Shown here: in pieces, positions 38,754 to 47,419 of the stretch | How the letters are laid out: each line of letters begins with the position of its first letter | Numbering within the stretch: position 1 is the stretch's first letter | DNA from: an uncultured Candidatus Saccharimonas sp. | GTDB lineage: Bacteria; Patescibacteriota; Saccharimonadia; Saccharimonadales; AQU-01 | Reading direction: 5' to 3' | Length of the DNA stretch: 47,419 nucleotides | Assembly (NCBI GenBank): GCA_943358095.1 | Contig: CALRGT010000006.1 | Coordinates: forward strand, 1-47,419 | Made by a program: the position numbers and the translations under genes | Notes under the pieces: generated by a model | What the model saw: the letters and a program-made list of their open reading frames with translations, nothing else | What the model was told of the DNA's origin: nothing | Databases searched by the model: none

Positions 38754-41567
38754 ATGAGCGATTTTATTACAGTTAAAGGAGCCCGAGAACACAACCTCAA
38801 GAATATTGATGTCTCTATTCCGCGGGGTAAGTTAGTCGTAATTACTGGATTATCTGGTTCTGGCAAATCGTCGCTAGCATTTGACACTATTTATGCTGAA
38901 GGTCAGCGTCGCTATGTAGAATCACTTAGTTCTTATGCGCGTCAATTTCTGGGACTTATGGAAAAGCCTGATGTTGATCAAATCGACGGCTTAAGTCCTG
39001 CTATCAGCATCGACCAAAAATCTACAAGCCGAAACCCTAGATCAACAGTAGCTACAGTTACAGAAATTTACGATTACCTAAGGTTGCTATTTGCACGTGT
39101 TGGCATACCTCATTGTCCTACTTGTGGTAAGCCCGTCGAAAGACAAACTTCTACGGCAATAGTTGATCAAATTGCTGGACTAAATGTTGACGCCAGATTA
39201 ATGATATTGGCGCCAGTAGTAGCCGACAAAAAAGGTGCCTTTGAGCATGTTCCAGAGCAATACATGCGCGCAGGATTTGCTCGTGCTAGAGTTGATGGCG
39301 TTGTATATTCGCTTGATGAATTCCCAGAACTTGATAAAAGTTATAAGCACACTATTGAGATAGTTATTGATCGATTAGTTAATAATGCAGATAGCAAAAA
39401 TCGTTTAGTTCAGAGCGTAGAGCAAGCTTTAGAAATAGCTGACGGTAAAGTTAAAGTTATGGATGCCGATACTAACGACGAGCATATCTATAGTTTGATG
39501 TACGCCTGCATAGACCATCCTGCGATTGCAATACCTGAATTAGAGCCGCGAACATTTAGTTTTAATAGTCCACACGGTGCCTGTGCTGTTTGTACCGGTC
39601 TTGGATCACGGATGGAAGTTGACCCAGAGCTAGTCATGCCAAACGGTCGACTTACAATTGCCGAAGGCGCTATTCGTCCATTTAATCGCATAAATACTGA
39701 TGCTTGGTATACCAAAAAACTACAAGCGCTAGCCGACAGTTATGGCTTCAGTTTGCATGTTCCAACTAGCGAGATTTCTGCAGCTAATATCGAGAAGATT
39801 ATGTATGGTACGGGTGATCAAAAATATAAAATTGCGCTAGCACCGGGCCGTAATTTTGAGACTACTTATGAAGGCGTCGTGCCAAACTTAGAGCGACGCC
39901 ATAAAGACACAGAGAGCGACTTTATGCGTCGTGATATTGAGCGATTTATGCAGGAACGTCCGTGTCATGCTTGTGACGGATTAAGACTTAAGCCAGAAAT
40001 TTTGGCAGTAACTGTGGCTTCCATGTCTATCATGGATATTTGTAATTTGTCTATTGATGATGCTGTTAAGTTCTTTAAAGATATTAAATTAAATGCAAAA
40101 GACACGCAGATATCAGTTCAGATTCTAAAAGAAATTTTGGCGCGTCTAACGTTTTTGCAAGACGTTGGGCTAAATTATCTTAACTTGCTGCGCAGTGCAG
40201 TTACACTATCGGGTGGCGAAGCTCAGCGTATTCGGCTAGCTACTCAGATTGGGTCTGGCTTGATGGGTGTGCTTTATGTACTTGATGAGCCGTCCATTGG
40301 ACTGCATCAACGAGATAACTCACGCTTGATAAATACATTGAAGCACCTGCGTGATATTGGTAACAGTGTAATTGTAGTCGAGCACGACGAGGATACTATT
40401 CGCACTGCAGATTATCTGCTAGATATTGGTCCAGGTGCAGGTATTCATGGTGGGCATGTTGTTGCAAGCGGCTCGCCCGAAGAAGTTGCAAATAATCCCA
40501 AAAGTATCACTGGTCAATATTTGAGAGGCGTAAAAAAAATAGCAGTTCCAAAACGCCGTCGAAAAGGTAATGGCAAGAGCCTTGCTATTAAAGGTGCGCG
40601 CGAAAATAATCTAAAAAATATAGATGTTACTATTCCACTCGGTCAGTTAGTTGTAGTTAGTGGTGTGTCTGGTTCTGGAAAATCTAGTCTGATTAATGAT
40701 ATTTTAGCAAAAGAATTATCGGCTCGATTGATGCGTACTAGCAGTGTGCCAGGGCGACACGATAACATTGAAGGCATAGAGCATCTTGATAAAGTTATTA
40801 TAATCGACCAGTCACCTATCGGTAGAACACCTCGCTCAAACCCAGCAACCTACACAGGATTATTTACTCCTATTCGTGAACTTTTTGCATCGACTCCAGA
40901 AGCTAAATTACGAGGCTATAGTGCTGGTCGTTTTAGTTTTAATGTTCGCGGTGGTCGCTGCGAGAATTGTTCTGGTGATGGAATTATCAAAATTGAAATG
41001 CACTTCTTGCCAGATGTTTATGTGCCGTGTGAGGTTTGTAAAGGCAAGAGATACAACCGCGAAGCTTTGGAAATACACTTCAAAGGCAAATCGATAAGCG
41101 ATATTCTTGAAATGAACTGTGAAGAAGCTTTAGAATTTTTTGCAAATATTCCTTCAATTGCGCGGAAACTTCAAACTATGGTAGAAGTTGGCCTGGGCTA
41201 TATTGCTCTAGGGCAGCCGGCTACAACACTTTCTGGCGGTGAAGCTCAAAGAATCAAATTAGCTACCGAACTTTCACGAAGACCTACAGGTAGAACTCTT
41301 TATATCCTAGACGAGCCAACCACTGGATTGCACATGGCAGACGTAGATAAGTTGCTAGGTGTGTTGCACGCGTTAGTAGATACTGGCAATAGCATGATTG
41401 TTATAGAGCACAACCTAGATGTCATAAAGTCAGCAGATCATATTATTGACATGGGGCCTGAGGGTGGAGCTGGTGGAGGTATAATAATCGCCCAAGGTAC
41501 GCCAGAACACATAGCTAAAGTTAAAGCCTCATACACCGGACATTATCTGAAAGAACACTTAGCTTAG
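38754..41567 (+). CDS. uvrA: Excinuclease ABC subunit A
   Basis: [37 protein letters not shown]; Zn motifs CPTCGKP and CENCSGDG; two ABC signatures LSGGEAQRI. Confidence 0.98.
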   Translation: MSDFITVKGAREHNLKNIDVSIPRGKLVVITGLSGSGKSSLAFDTIYAEGQRRYVESLSSYARQFLGLMEKPDVDQIDGLSPAISIDQKSTSRNPRSTVATVTEIYDYLRLLFARVGIPHCPTCGKPVERQTSTAIVDQIAGLNVDARLMILAPVVADKKGAFEHVPEQYMRAGFARARVDGVVYSLDEFPELDKSYKHTIEIVIDRLVNNADSKNRLVQSVEQALEIADGKVKVMDADTNDEHIYSLMYACIDHPAIAIPELEPRTFSFNSPHGACAVCTGLGSRMEVDPELVMPNGRLTIAEGAIRPFNRINTDAWYTKKLQALADSYGFSLHVPTSEISAANIEKIMYGTGDQKYKIALAPGRNFETTYEGVVPNLERRHKDTESDFMRRDIERFMQERPCHACDGLRLKPEILAVTVASMSIMDICNLSIDDAVKFFKDIKLNAKDTQISVQILKEILARLTFLQDVGLNYLNLLRSAVTLSGGEAQRIRLATQIGSGLMGVLYVLDEPSIGLHQRDNSRLINTLKHLRDIGNSVIVVEHDEDTIRTADYLLDIGPGAGIHGGHVVASGSPEEVANNPKSITGQYLRGVKKIAVPKRRRKGNGKSLAIKGARENNLKNIDVTIPLGQLVVVSGVSGSGKSSLINDILAKELSARLMRTSSVPGRHDNIEGIEHLDKVIIIDQSPIGRTPRSNPATYTGLFTPIRELFASTPEAKLRGYSAGRFSFNVRGGRCENCSGDGIIKIEMHFLPDVYVPCEVCKGKRYNREALEIHFKGKSISDILEMNCEEALEFFANIPSIARKLQTMVEVGLGYIALGQPATTLSGGEAQRIKLATELSRRPTGRTLYILDEPTTGLHMADVDKLLGVLHALVDTGNSMIVIEHNLDVIKSADHIIDMGPEGGAGGGIIIAQGTPEHIAKVKASYTGHYLKEHLA

Positions 41568-42178
41568 TCTTGTTTTTTGCTGCGTAGTTTACGATTTATG
41601 AGTTCTTTGCCGACATGATAAAGAGTCGGCCCTATTGTAACTGCCGACGCGAAAAGAACTACAGGCATAATGTATTTATCAATATGAGGGATTCTGCTGC
41701 CTAGCCAAAAACCAAGTAGAATCATTGTAACGCACCACAAGAGCGCACCAATTATATTGTAGGTCAAAAATTTTATACGAGGCATCTTGCCAACACCAGC
41801 AACTACTGATGAAAAAGTTCTAACTATTGGTATAAAACGAGCAAGAACTATAGTTTTGCCGCCATGCTTTTCGTAAAAATCAGAAGCTCTTGTGATGTAT
41901 TCTTCGCGAAATAAAATGCCGTCTTTTTTGCGAAAAATTTTGCTACCAGTTCGTGATCCTATCTCGTAACCAACTTCGTTGCCGATAATTGCCGACATTG
42001 TAACTACAAATAAAAGCGCTGGAAGAGGTAGTTCGCCTTGGGCGGCAAAGAACCCCGCAGCGAATAGTAGAGTGTCACCCGGCAAGAAGAAACCAAGCAA
42101 TAATCCAGTTTCAGCAAATATTATTAAACCTATTAGTAATATGCCGCCGCTTTCAATTATGTGTTGTACTTCAAACAT
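41564..42178 (-). CDS. DedA-family membrane protein
   Basis: [62 protein letters not shown]. Confidence 0.92.
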   Translation of the reverse strand: MFEVQHIIESGGILLIGLIIFAETGLLLGFFLPGDTLLFAAGFFAAQGELPLPALLFVVTMSAIIGNEVGYEIGSRTGSKIFRKKDGILFREEYITRASDFYEKHGGKTIVLARFIPIVRTFSSVVAGVGKMPRIKFLTYNIIGALLWCVTMILLGFWLGSRIPHIDKYIMPVVLFASAVTIGPTLYHVGKELINRKLRSKKQD

Positions 42179-42203
42179 TTATACTAATTCTATCACATAC
42201 CCC

Positions 42204-42232
42204 TTATCAGAGCAGACATTTTAGTGTATACT
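42204..42232 (+). promoter_or_regulatory. Promoter of rplY: TTATCA - 17 nt - TATACT
   Basis: Spacing and consensus; SD AAGGAG before the GTG start at 42258. Confidence 0.55.
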
Positions 42233-42257
42233 GTTACGAAAGTGTTAAGGAGTTAAT

Positions 42258-42911
42258 GTGAGCGGACAAGATATTTCGTTATTAGTTGCAGAGCGAACCG
42301 TAGAAGGCAAAGCCGTAAAAGGCCTAAGAAAGACAGGAATTATTCCTGCAGTTATTCATGACCACGGTCAAGAATCTAAAATTATTCAGGCCCCTTATTC
42401 TGATATTTGGAAGGCCTACCAGCAAGCTGGCAAGCACCACCCAGTAACATTGAGCTTGGGTTCTAAAAAAATCATGACAATTATTAAAGATATCGATATT
42501 GACCCAAAAAAGCATGAACTACGACACGTCGTTTTCAACGCAATCAAAATGGACGAAAAAGTTGAGACTGAAGTTCCTGTGCATTTAGTTGGAGAAATTC
42601 CAGCCGAAAGAGCCAGCCTATTAGTTATTCGTCAGCTTGACCACGTTGTTATTGAGGCGTTACCTAAAGATTTGATCGACTCACTTGAAGTAGATGCTAG
42701 TAAACTAGTAGAAATCGGCGACAAGATCTTTGTAAGCGACATAGTTGTCCCAGCCGGCGTAACTATTTTGACCGAAGTTGAACACCCTATTGCTACTGTA
42801 GAAGAAAGCAAGGCTCAGATGTCAGAAGAAGCAGCCGAAGAAGCTAGCGAAGAATCTGCTGAAGTTCCTTCTGACCATGGTTCTGCTGAACCAGCAACTC
42901 CAACAGAATAA
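42258..42911 (+). CDS. rplY: 50S ribosomal protein bL25/CTC (GTG start)
   Basis: VKGLRKTGIIPAVIHDHGQESKIIQAPYSDIWKAYQQAGKHHPVTL; VETEVPVHLVGE; acidic C-terminus typical of CTC type. Confidence 0.92.
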   Translation: MSGQDISLLVAERTVEGKAVKGLRKTGIIPAVIHDHGQESKIIQAPYSDIWKAYQQAGKHHPVTLSLGSKKIMTIIKDIDIDPKKHELRHVVFNAIKMDEKVETEVPVHLVGEIPAERASLLVIRQLDHVVIEALPKDLIDSLEVDASKLVEIGDKIFVSDIVVPAGVTILTEVEHPIATVEESKAQMSEEAAEEASEESAEVPSDHGSAEPATPTE

Positions 42912-42918
42912 GCAACTC

Positions 42919-44697
42919 TTATTCTTGTATGAATCCACCACTTTGGTGAGACCAAAGTTTGGCGTATAGACCATTCTTTGCGATAAGATTTTTGTGGGAC
43001 CCTTCCTCAACTATCTTGCCGTCATCCAGCACAATGATGCGATCCATTTTTTGTATCGTACTTAGTCGGTGAGCAATAACTACAGTAGTTTTACCCTCCA
43101 TTAATTTCCACAAAGCATCTTGAATCAATACTTCACTTTCGCTGTCTAGGGCGCTAGTAGCTTCATCCAATATAAGAATAGGTGCGTCCTTAATGAATGC
43201 TCGAGCAATTGCAATGCGTTGTTTCTGGCCACCACTGAGTTTGATCCCTCGCTCACCAACCAAGGTCTTATATCCGTTAGACAATTTAGCTATGAATTCG
43301 TCAGCATGTGCCTTGCGTGCGGCGATGTCTATCATTTCTTGGCTTACATTGTCAGTTCCGTAACTAATGTTTTCTGTTAGAGTTCTATGAAATAGTAGCG
43401 GCTCCTGAGGCACGTAACTGATGGAGCGCCGCAAATCAGCTTGAGTCATGTCGGTAATATTGCGACCATCTATTTCTATGCTTCCAGATTGTATATCCAT
43501 AAAGCGTAGCAATAATTTTGTAATACTAGTCTTGCCGCCACCGCTTGGTCCGACTAGGCCAATTTTTTCTCCAGCTTTAATATTTAGAGTGAAGTCTTTG
43601 AACAGGCTATGATCGATATTAGTTTCCGGGTACCAGAAAGTTATTTTATTAATAGACAGTTCACCGTTTGTGGCTTTGAATGGTTTGACGCCTGGCTTGT
43701 CGGATATTTCTGGTTTTAGTTGGAGTATTTCGGACATATCGGTAGAGTCACCAAAAACGCGTGTGAAATTTCGAAAGTTTCCACCAAGATCCCATAATCT
43801 TTTTAATATGGAAGTAGTGTAGTTTAATGAAAGATAAATTATGCCTATTTGTATTTTGCCTTGTACGGCTAGGCTAGCAGACAATATCAGCACTATCACA
43901 TTAATGCTGCGCTGAATTGAGCCTGTGACTAACTCGTGGTTCATATTTATAGTCATAGTTTCAGTAGATCGCTGGTGAACCTCGTTGGATCTTTGACTCA
44001 TTCTTTGTCGTTCAAAGTTTTCGCTAGCAAATGATTTAATGGCCAAGATATTCGTAAAACTGTCGGCTAATTGACCGGTACGTTTGGTCTCTGCCTCTGC
44101 CCAGCGACGATTGTACGGCACTTGGTGTCGACGGTACAGCCATACAATTGGTGTGTATATAGCACTTATAACTAAAATTGCTATTGCGACTTGAGGTACG
44201 CGAGGCAGAAGTATTACAGTCGTAAATGTCAAAGACACAAGAAGCTTGAACACGTTCCAGGTTAATGGGTCTGTAAGTCTCTCGAAAGAACCAATGAACT
44301 TATTACTCTGGCTCACAAGAGAACCAGCAAATCTATCAGAATAGAAACGGTAGCTCATATTAGTGAGATGATTAAATACTGTAGTGTTGAGGTCGCGCAT
44401 AATAGCATCTTGGGTGCGCCAAAATCGTCTAACTACTTGGTTCCACATCAGTAGTGCAAATAACTCCAAGCCGATAATTATTAATAAAGTAGGCATGAGT
44501 TTGGCTATGGTTAATTCGGCAGTATGGCCTTGGGCTAATTTTGTTAGGATGCCACTAATAAGCAACGGCGACAGCATGTCTTCTGCTAGCTGAGCCAGAA
44601 CCATGCTTGGATATATAATCGCCATGTCGCGTTTATATTTACGGGCGTGTTGCCAGTAGATATGCAGAGTGTTACGATTTGTTGACATTTTTTTCAT
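42919..44697 (-). CDS. ABC transporter, fused TMD-NBD exporter
   Basis: GLVGPSGGGKTSITKLLLRFMD; LSGGQKQRIAIARAFIKDAPILILDEATSALDSESE; VIAHRLSTIQKMD. Confidence 0.95.
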   Translation of the reverse strand: MKKMSTNRNTLHIYWQHARKYKRDMAIIYPSMVLAQLAEDMLSPLLISGILTKLAQGHTAELTIAKLMPTLLIIIGLELFALLMWNQVVRRFWRTQDAIMRDLNTTVFNHLTNMSYRFYSDRFAGSLVSQSNKFIGSFERLTDPLTWNVFKLLVSLTFTTVILLPRVPQVAIAILVISAIYTPIVWLYRRHQVPYNRRWAEAETKRTGQLADSFTNILAIKSFASENFERQRMSQRSNEVHQRSTETMTINMNHELVTGSIQRSINVIVLILSASLAVQGKIQIGIIYLSLNYTTSILKRLWDLGGNFRNFTRVFGDSTDMSEILQLKPEISDKPGVKPFKATNGELSINKITFWYPETNIDHSLFKDFTLNIKAGEKIGLVGPSGGGKTSITKLLLRFMDIQSGSIEIDGRNITDMTQADLRRSISYVPQEPLLFHRTLTENISYGTDNVSQEMIDIAARKAHADEFIAKLSNGYKTLVGERGIKLSGGQKQRIAIARAFIKDAPILILDEATSALDSESEVLIQDALWKLMEGKTTVVIAHRLSTIQKMDRIIVLDDGKIVEEGSHKNLIAKNGLYAKLWSHQSGGFIQE

Positions 44698-44856
44698 AGC
44701 TTACCGCTCCCTTTGGGCGGCTGCTTAATATATAGGTATTTGCGTAAGTTTTTAGTTTTTTGGCTTAGAGCCCGCAAGAATGAGGACGCATAGGTGATTG
44801 TGATCTGTACATTTTTTTTGCGTCCTTTCCTTTACGTAATAGTAGTGCTTATTATA
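44698..44856 (-). promoter_or_regulatory. Leader of the ABC exporter: -10 TATAAT, uORF MYRSQSPMRPHSCGL*, SD-sequestering hairpin
   Basis: TATAAT (complement of 44851-44856); uORF 44765-44812; CCGCCC-aaa-GGGagCGG hairpin containing the SD GGGAG upstream of the ABC ATG. Confidence 0.55.
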
Positions 44857-44905
44857 CACCACCTGTCAACAGATAGCCATAATCTGTTATAATAGAGCTA
44901 TAATT

Positions 44906-45757
44906 ATGGAAAAAATCATACTATATTATATCTTTGTGCCGATTGCCGATCCGACGACTGTTATGTTCTGGCAAAAAGCTTTATGTGAAAAGTTGGGCCT
45001 TAAAGGTCGGATTCTAATTAGTGGCAAGGGAATTAACGGTACATTAGGCGGTAATCTAAAGTCACTAAAGGCCTATAGAAAAATCATGAACGAACATCCA
45101 TTGTTTTCTAAAATTGTCTATAAATGGAGTGACGGTAAGGCAGATGACTTTCCGAAACTAAGCATTAAAGTAAAATCCGAAACTGTGACGCTAGGTTGGG
45201 AACCAAATGTAACAACCGATGGCGTGATTGGTGGCGGTAAGCACTTAAAGCCCGAGCAAGTACATGAACTTGTAAAAGATTTTGGTGACGATGTAGTATT
45301 TTTTGATGGTCGTAATAAATATGAAGCACAGATAGGTAAGTTTAAAAACGCTGTCGTCCCTGATGTTAATTCTTTCAAAGAATATATAGCTGAACTCGAT
45401 AAGCCAGAATACGACGAAATTAAGAAAAAGAAGGTTGTGACTTATTGTACTGGCGGCATACGCTGCGAAACATTGTCTGCACTGATGATCGAAAAAGGCT
45501 TTGAGGACGTTTATCAAATTGATGGCGGAATTGTTAAGTATGGCGAAAAATTTGCCGACGAAGGTTATTGGGAAGGCAAATTGTTCGTTTTTGATAAACG
45601 TATGAAACTTGCATTTAGTGATAAGTCTAAGGACATTGCAGTATGCGAAGTTTGCGGAATAAATACCAGCCATCAAGTTAATAGTACGAATATTCGTCGA
45701 CGCCTTCATATCGTTTGCGAAAATTGTACTTCCAAAAACTTAGTTTTTGCGGAGTAA
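44906..45757 (+). CDS. trhO: tRNA uridine(34) hydroxylase / rhodanese-domain protein
   Basis: GLKGRILISGKGINGTLGG; VVFFDGRNKYEAQIGKFKNAV; VVTYCTGGIRCETLSALMIEKGFEDVYQIDGGIVKYGE; C-terminal CEVCG...CENC. Confidence 0.93.
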   Translation: MEKIILYYIFVPIADPTTVMFWQKALCEKLGLKGRILISGKGINGTLGGNLKSLKAYRKIMNEHPLFSKIVYKWSDGKADDFPKLSIKVKSETVTLGWEPNVTTDGVIGGGKHLKPEQVHELVKDFGDDVVFFDGRNKYEAQIGKFKNAVVPDVNSFKEYIAELDKPEYDEIKKKKVVTYCTGGIRCETLSALMIEKGFEDVYQIDGGIVKYGEKFADEGYWEGKLFVFDKRMKLAFSDKSKDIAVCEVCGINTSHQVNSTNIRRRLHIVCENCTSKNLVFAE

Positions 45758-45758
45758 C

Positions 45759-47339
45759 GTGAACGCTGATTTTAAAGAAAAATTAAAGTTATTACCCAAA
45801 ACTCCAGGCGTATATTTTCATAAAAATGTTGCTGGAGAGATTATTTATGTTGGCAAAGCTGCGGTTTTAAGTAATCGTGTTCGTCAATATTTCCAAAAAA
45901 GTCGAACGCGTGACGCCAAGACAGAAGCGTTGGTAGCAGAAATTGCTGATACAGATTGGATGGAAGTTGAGAGTGAGCTCGAAGCGTTATTTCTTGAAGC
46001 AGAGATGGTACGTCGCTACATGCCTCGCTACAATATTCTTCTGCGCGACGACAAATCACTTAGCTATATACGTATAGATTACGACAGTGATTATCCTACG
46101 GTAACTATCACCCGGCGCCCATTAGACGATGGCGCAAAATACTTTGGGCCTTATTTTAATTCGTTGTCTGTTCGCCAGGCGTTAAAATATTTGCGTAGAG
46201 TCTTCCCATTCGCAACCAGTAAATCTGTAGGGCAAAAACGAGCAAATTTGCACTATCATTTAGGACTGGATCCAGGACTCGAGGAGGGTCGAACTAGTAT
46301 TAATGAGTACAGATCTAACTTGCGTGGATTGATTAGTTATATTGAAGGTCATAAAGACAAGCTAATAAAATCTTTAGAGCGCGACATGACAAAACAAGCA
46401 AAAAACGCACAATTCGAAGAAGCTGCTAAAACTCGTAATCGTTTGTATGCATTAAAGAATTTAAACAAGCAAGTAGTATTTAGTGACAAAGAGTTCATGG
46501 ATATTAGTAAGGATCATGCACTCAACGAGCTCGTCAACTTGCTGGAGCTAGACAAATTTCCTCGTAGAATTGAAGGTTACGATATAAGTCATATGAGTGG
46601 TACTGATGTCGTAGCTAGTATGGTCGTGTTTACTAATGGCGTTAGCGACAAAGATGAATACCGAAAATTCAAAACTCGAATTGACCAAAATAATGACTTT
46701 TATAATATGAACGAAACGATCAGCCGCCGCCTGTCTTTGCAAGGTCAGACCTTGCAACCTGCGCTAGGAAAGTCCTCTCACAAATCCAAGAATGCCTGGA
46801 AGTTAAAATTACCAGATTTGGTTCTAATTGATGGAGGCAAAGGTCAACTGGAAGCTGCAATTAAAGCGAGAGACATCGTCGGACAAAGTGACTTAAAATT
46901 TATTGGTTTAGCTAAACGCGAAGAACAAATCGTTATACAAAAACCTAAACTAAAAGGTCAAATCGAACATCCGGGTAGTAATGTTACGGTCAATCAGACT
47001 GCGTTAAAGAAGTTGAACGGTTATGTCACCGAAACAGAAGATTTTATATTAATTAATTTATCCCACAGAACAAACTTAATTAAATTACTGCAAAGAATTC
47101 GCGACGAGAGCCATAGATTTGCCGTTAGTTACCACTCGACACTAAAAAGAGGACGACAAACTGCGAGTGTTCTTGATGACATTCCAGGATTTGGTCCAGT
47201 AACACGCAAAAAATTATTAAAAACTTTTGGCTCTATTAAGATGCTTGGACTTGCCGATAGAGCGGAGATTGAGAAAATAATTGGAATTAAAAAAACCGAG
47301 CTGTTATTAGCCAATCTGCCAGAGCCTAAATCCAAGTAA
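45759..47339 (+). CDS. uvrC: Excinuclease ABC subunit C (start revised to GTG 45759)
   Basis: GIY-YIG: PGVYFHKNVAGEIIYVGKAAVLSNRVRQYF; UVR motif; EGYDISHMSGTDVVASMVVF; C-terminal HhH. Confidence 0.96.
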   Translation: MNADFKEKLKLLPKTPGVYFHKNVAGEIIYVGKAAVLSNRVRQYFQKSRTRDAKTEALVAEIADTDWMEVESELEALFLEAEMVRRYMPRYNILLRDDKSLSYIRIDYDSDYPTVTITRRPLDDGAKYFGPYFNSLSVRQALKYLRRVFPFATSKSVGQKRANLHYHLGLDPGLEEGRTSINEYRSNLRGLISYIEGHKDKLIKSLERDMTKQAKNAQFEEAAKTRNRLYALKNLNKQVVFSDKEFMDISKDHALNELVNLLELDKFPRRIEGYDISHMSGTDVVASMVVFTNGVSDKDEYRKFKTRIDQNNDFYNMNETISRRLSLQGQTLQPALGKSSHKSKNAWKLKLPDLVLIDGGKGQLEAAIKARDIVGQSDLKFIGLAKREEQIVIQKPKLKGQIEHPGSNVTVNQTALKKLNGYVTETEDFILINLSHRTNLIKLLQRIRDESHRFAVSYHSTLKRGRQTASVLDDIPGFGPVTRKKLLKTFGSIKMLGLADRAEIEKIIGIKKTELLLANLPEPKSK

Positions 47340-47349
47340 AACGTGTACT

Positions 47350-47376
47350 GCAGGGAGTCTCCCTGCTATATTTTTT
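47350..47376 (+). terminator. Intrinsic terminator downstream of uvrC
   Basis: GCAGGG-agtct-CCCTGC followed by tataTTTTTT. Confidence 0.85.
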
Positions 47377-47419
47377 GTGGGTGAGTTGGGGTGGGAGTTG
47401 CATCATCGGGTAATTCGAG

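Noticed and set aside
45245-45709. 154-aa antisense ORF within trhO
   Set aside because: Lies opposite a confident CDS with intact family motifs; composition looks like a shadow ORF.

Overview
47.4-kb AT-rich, gene-dense bacterial window. The overall gene complement, reduced enzymes and a baseplate-J-like membrane protein next to ftsA suggest Patescibacteria/CPR, probably Saccharibacteria; this placement is inference and no search was run. UGA is used as a stop (e.g. rsmA, atpA). Almost everything is on the + strand. Content: Lnt-like acyltransferase; glycolytic block pyk-pgk-tpiA; PcrA/UvrD helicase; cell-wall hydrolases (NlpC/P60-like, G5/Rpf-like, MltG-like, LysM-CHAP); rsmA; MarR-MFS pair; ssrA (tmRNA) with promoter and terminator; metG-tatD-iscS; an F1-type ATPase operon atpFHAGDC without atpB/atpE; mnmA; a short alaS; ftsA plus a baseplate-J-like membrane protein; ruvX-mltG; obgE; sbcB; uvrA; DedA; rplY; an ABC exporter; trhO; uvrC. 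No CRISPR, IS element, tRNA or rRNA gene was recognised. The most notable signals are: (1) a tmRNA whose T-loop, D-loop GG and discriminator base all depart from consensus, in the same window as an AlaRS that stops after its editing domain and so lacks the elbow-binding C-Ala domain; (2) recurrent (often extended) -10 boxes 6-10 nt upstream of start codons, predicting leaderless mRNAs; (3) a uORF plus SD-sequestering hairpin leader on the ABC exporter; (4) a structured leader with a possible AUU start on the LysM-CHAP gene; (5) heptameric intergenic repeats resembling cyanobacterial STRRs; (6) the ATPase operon without membrane-rotor genes.
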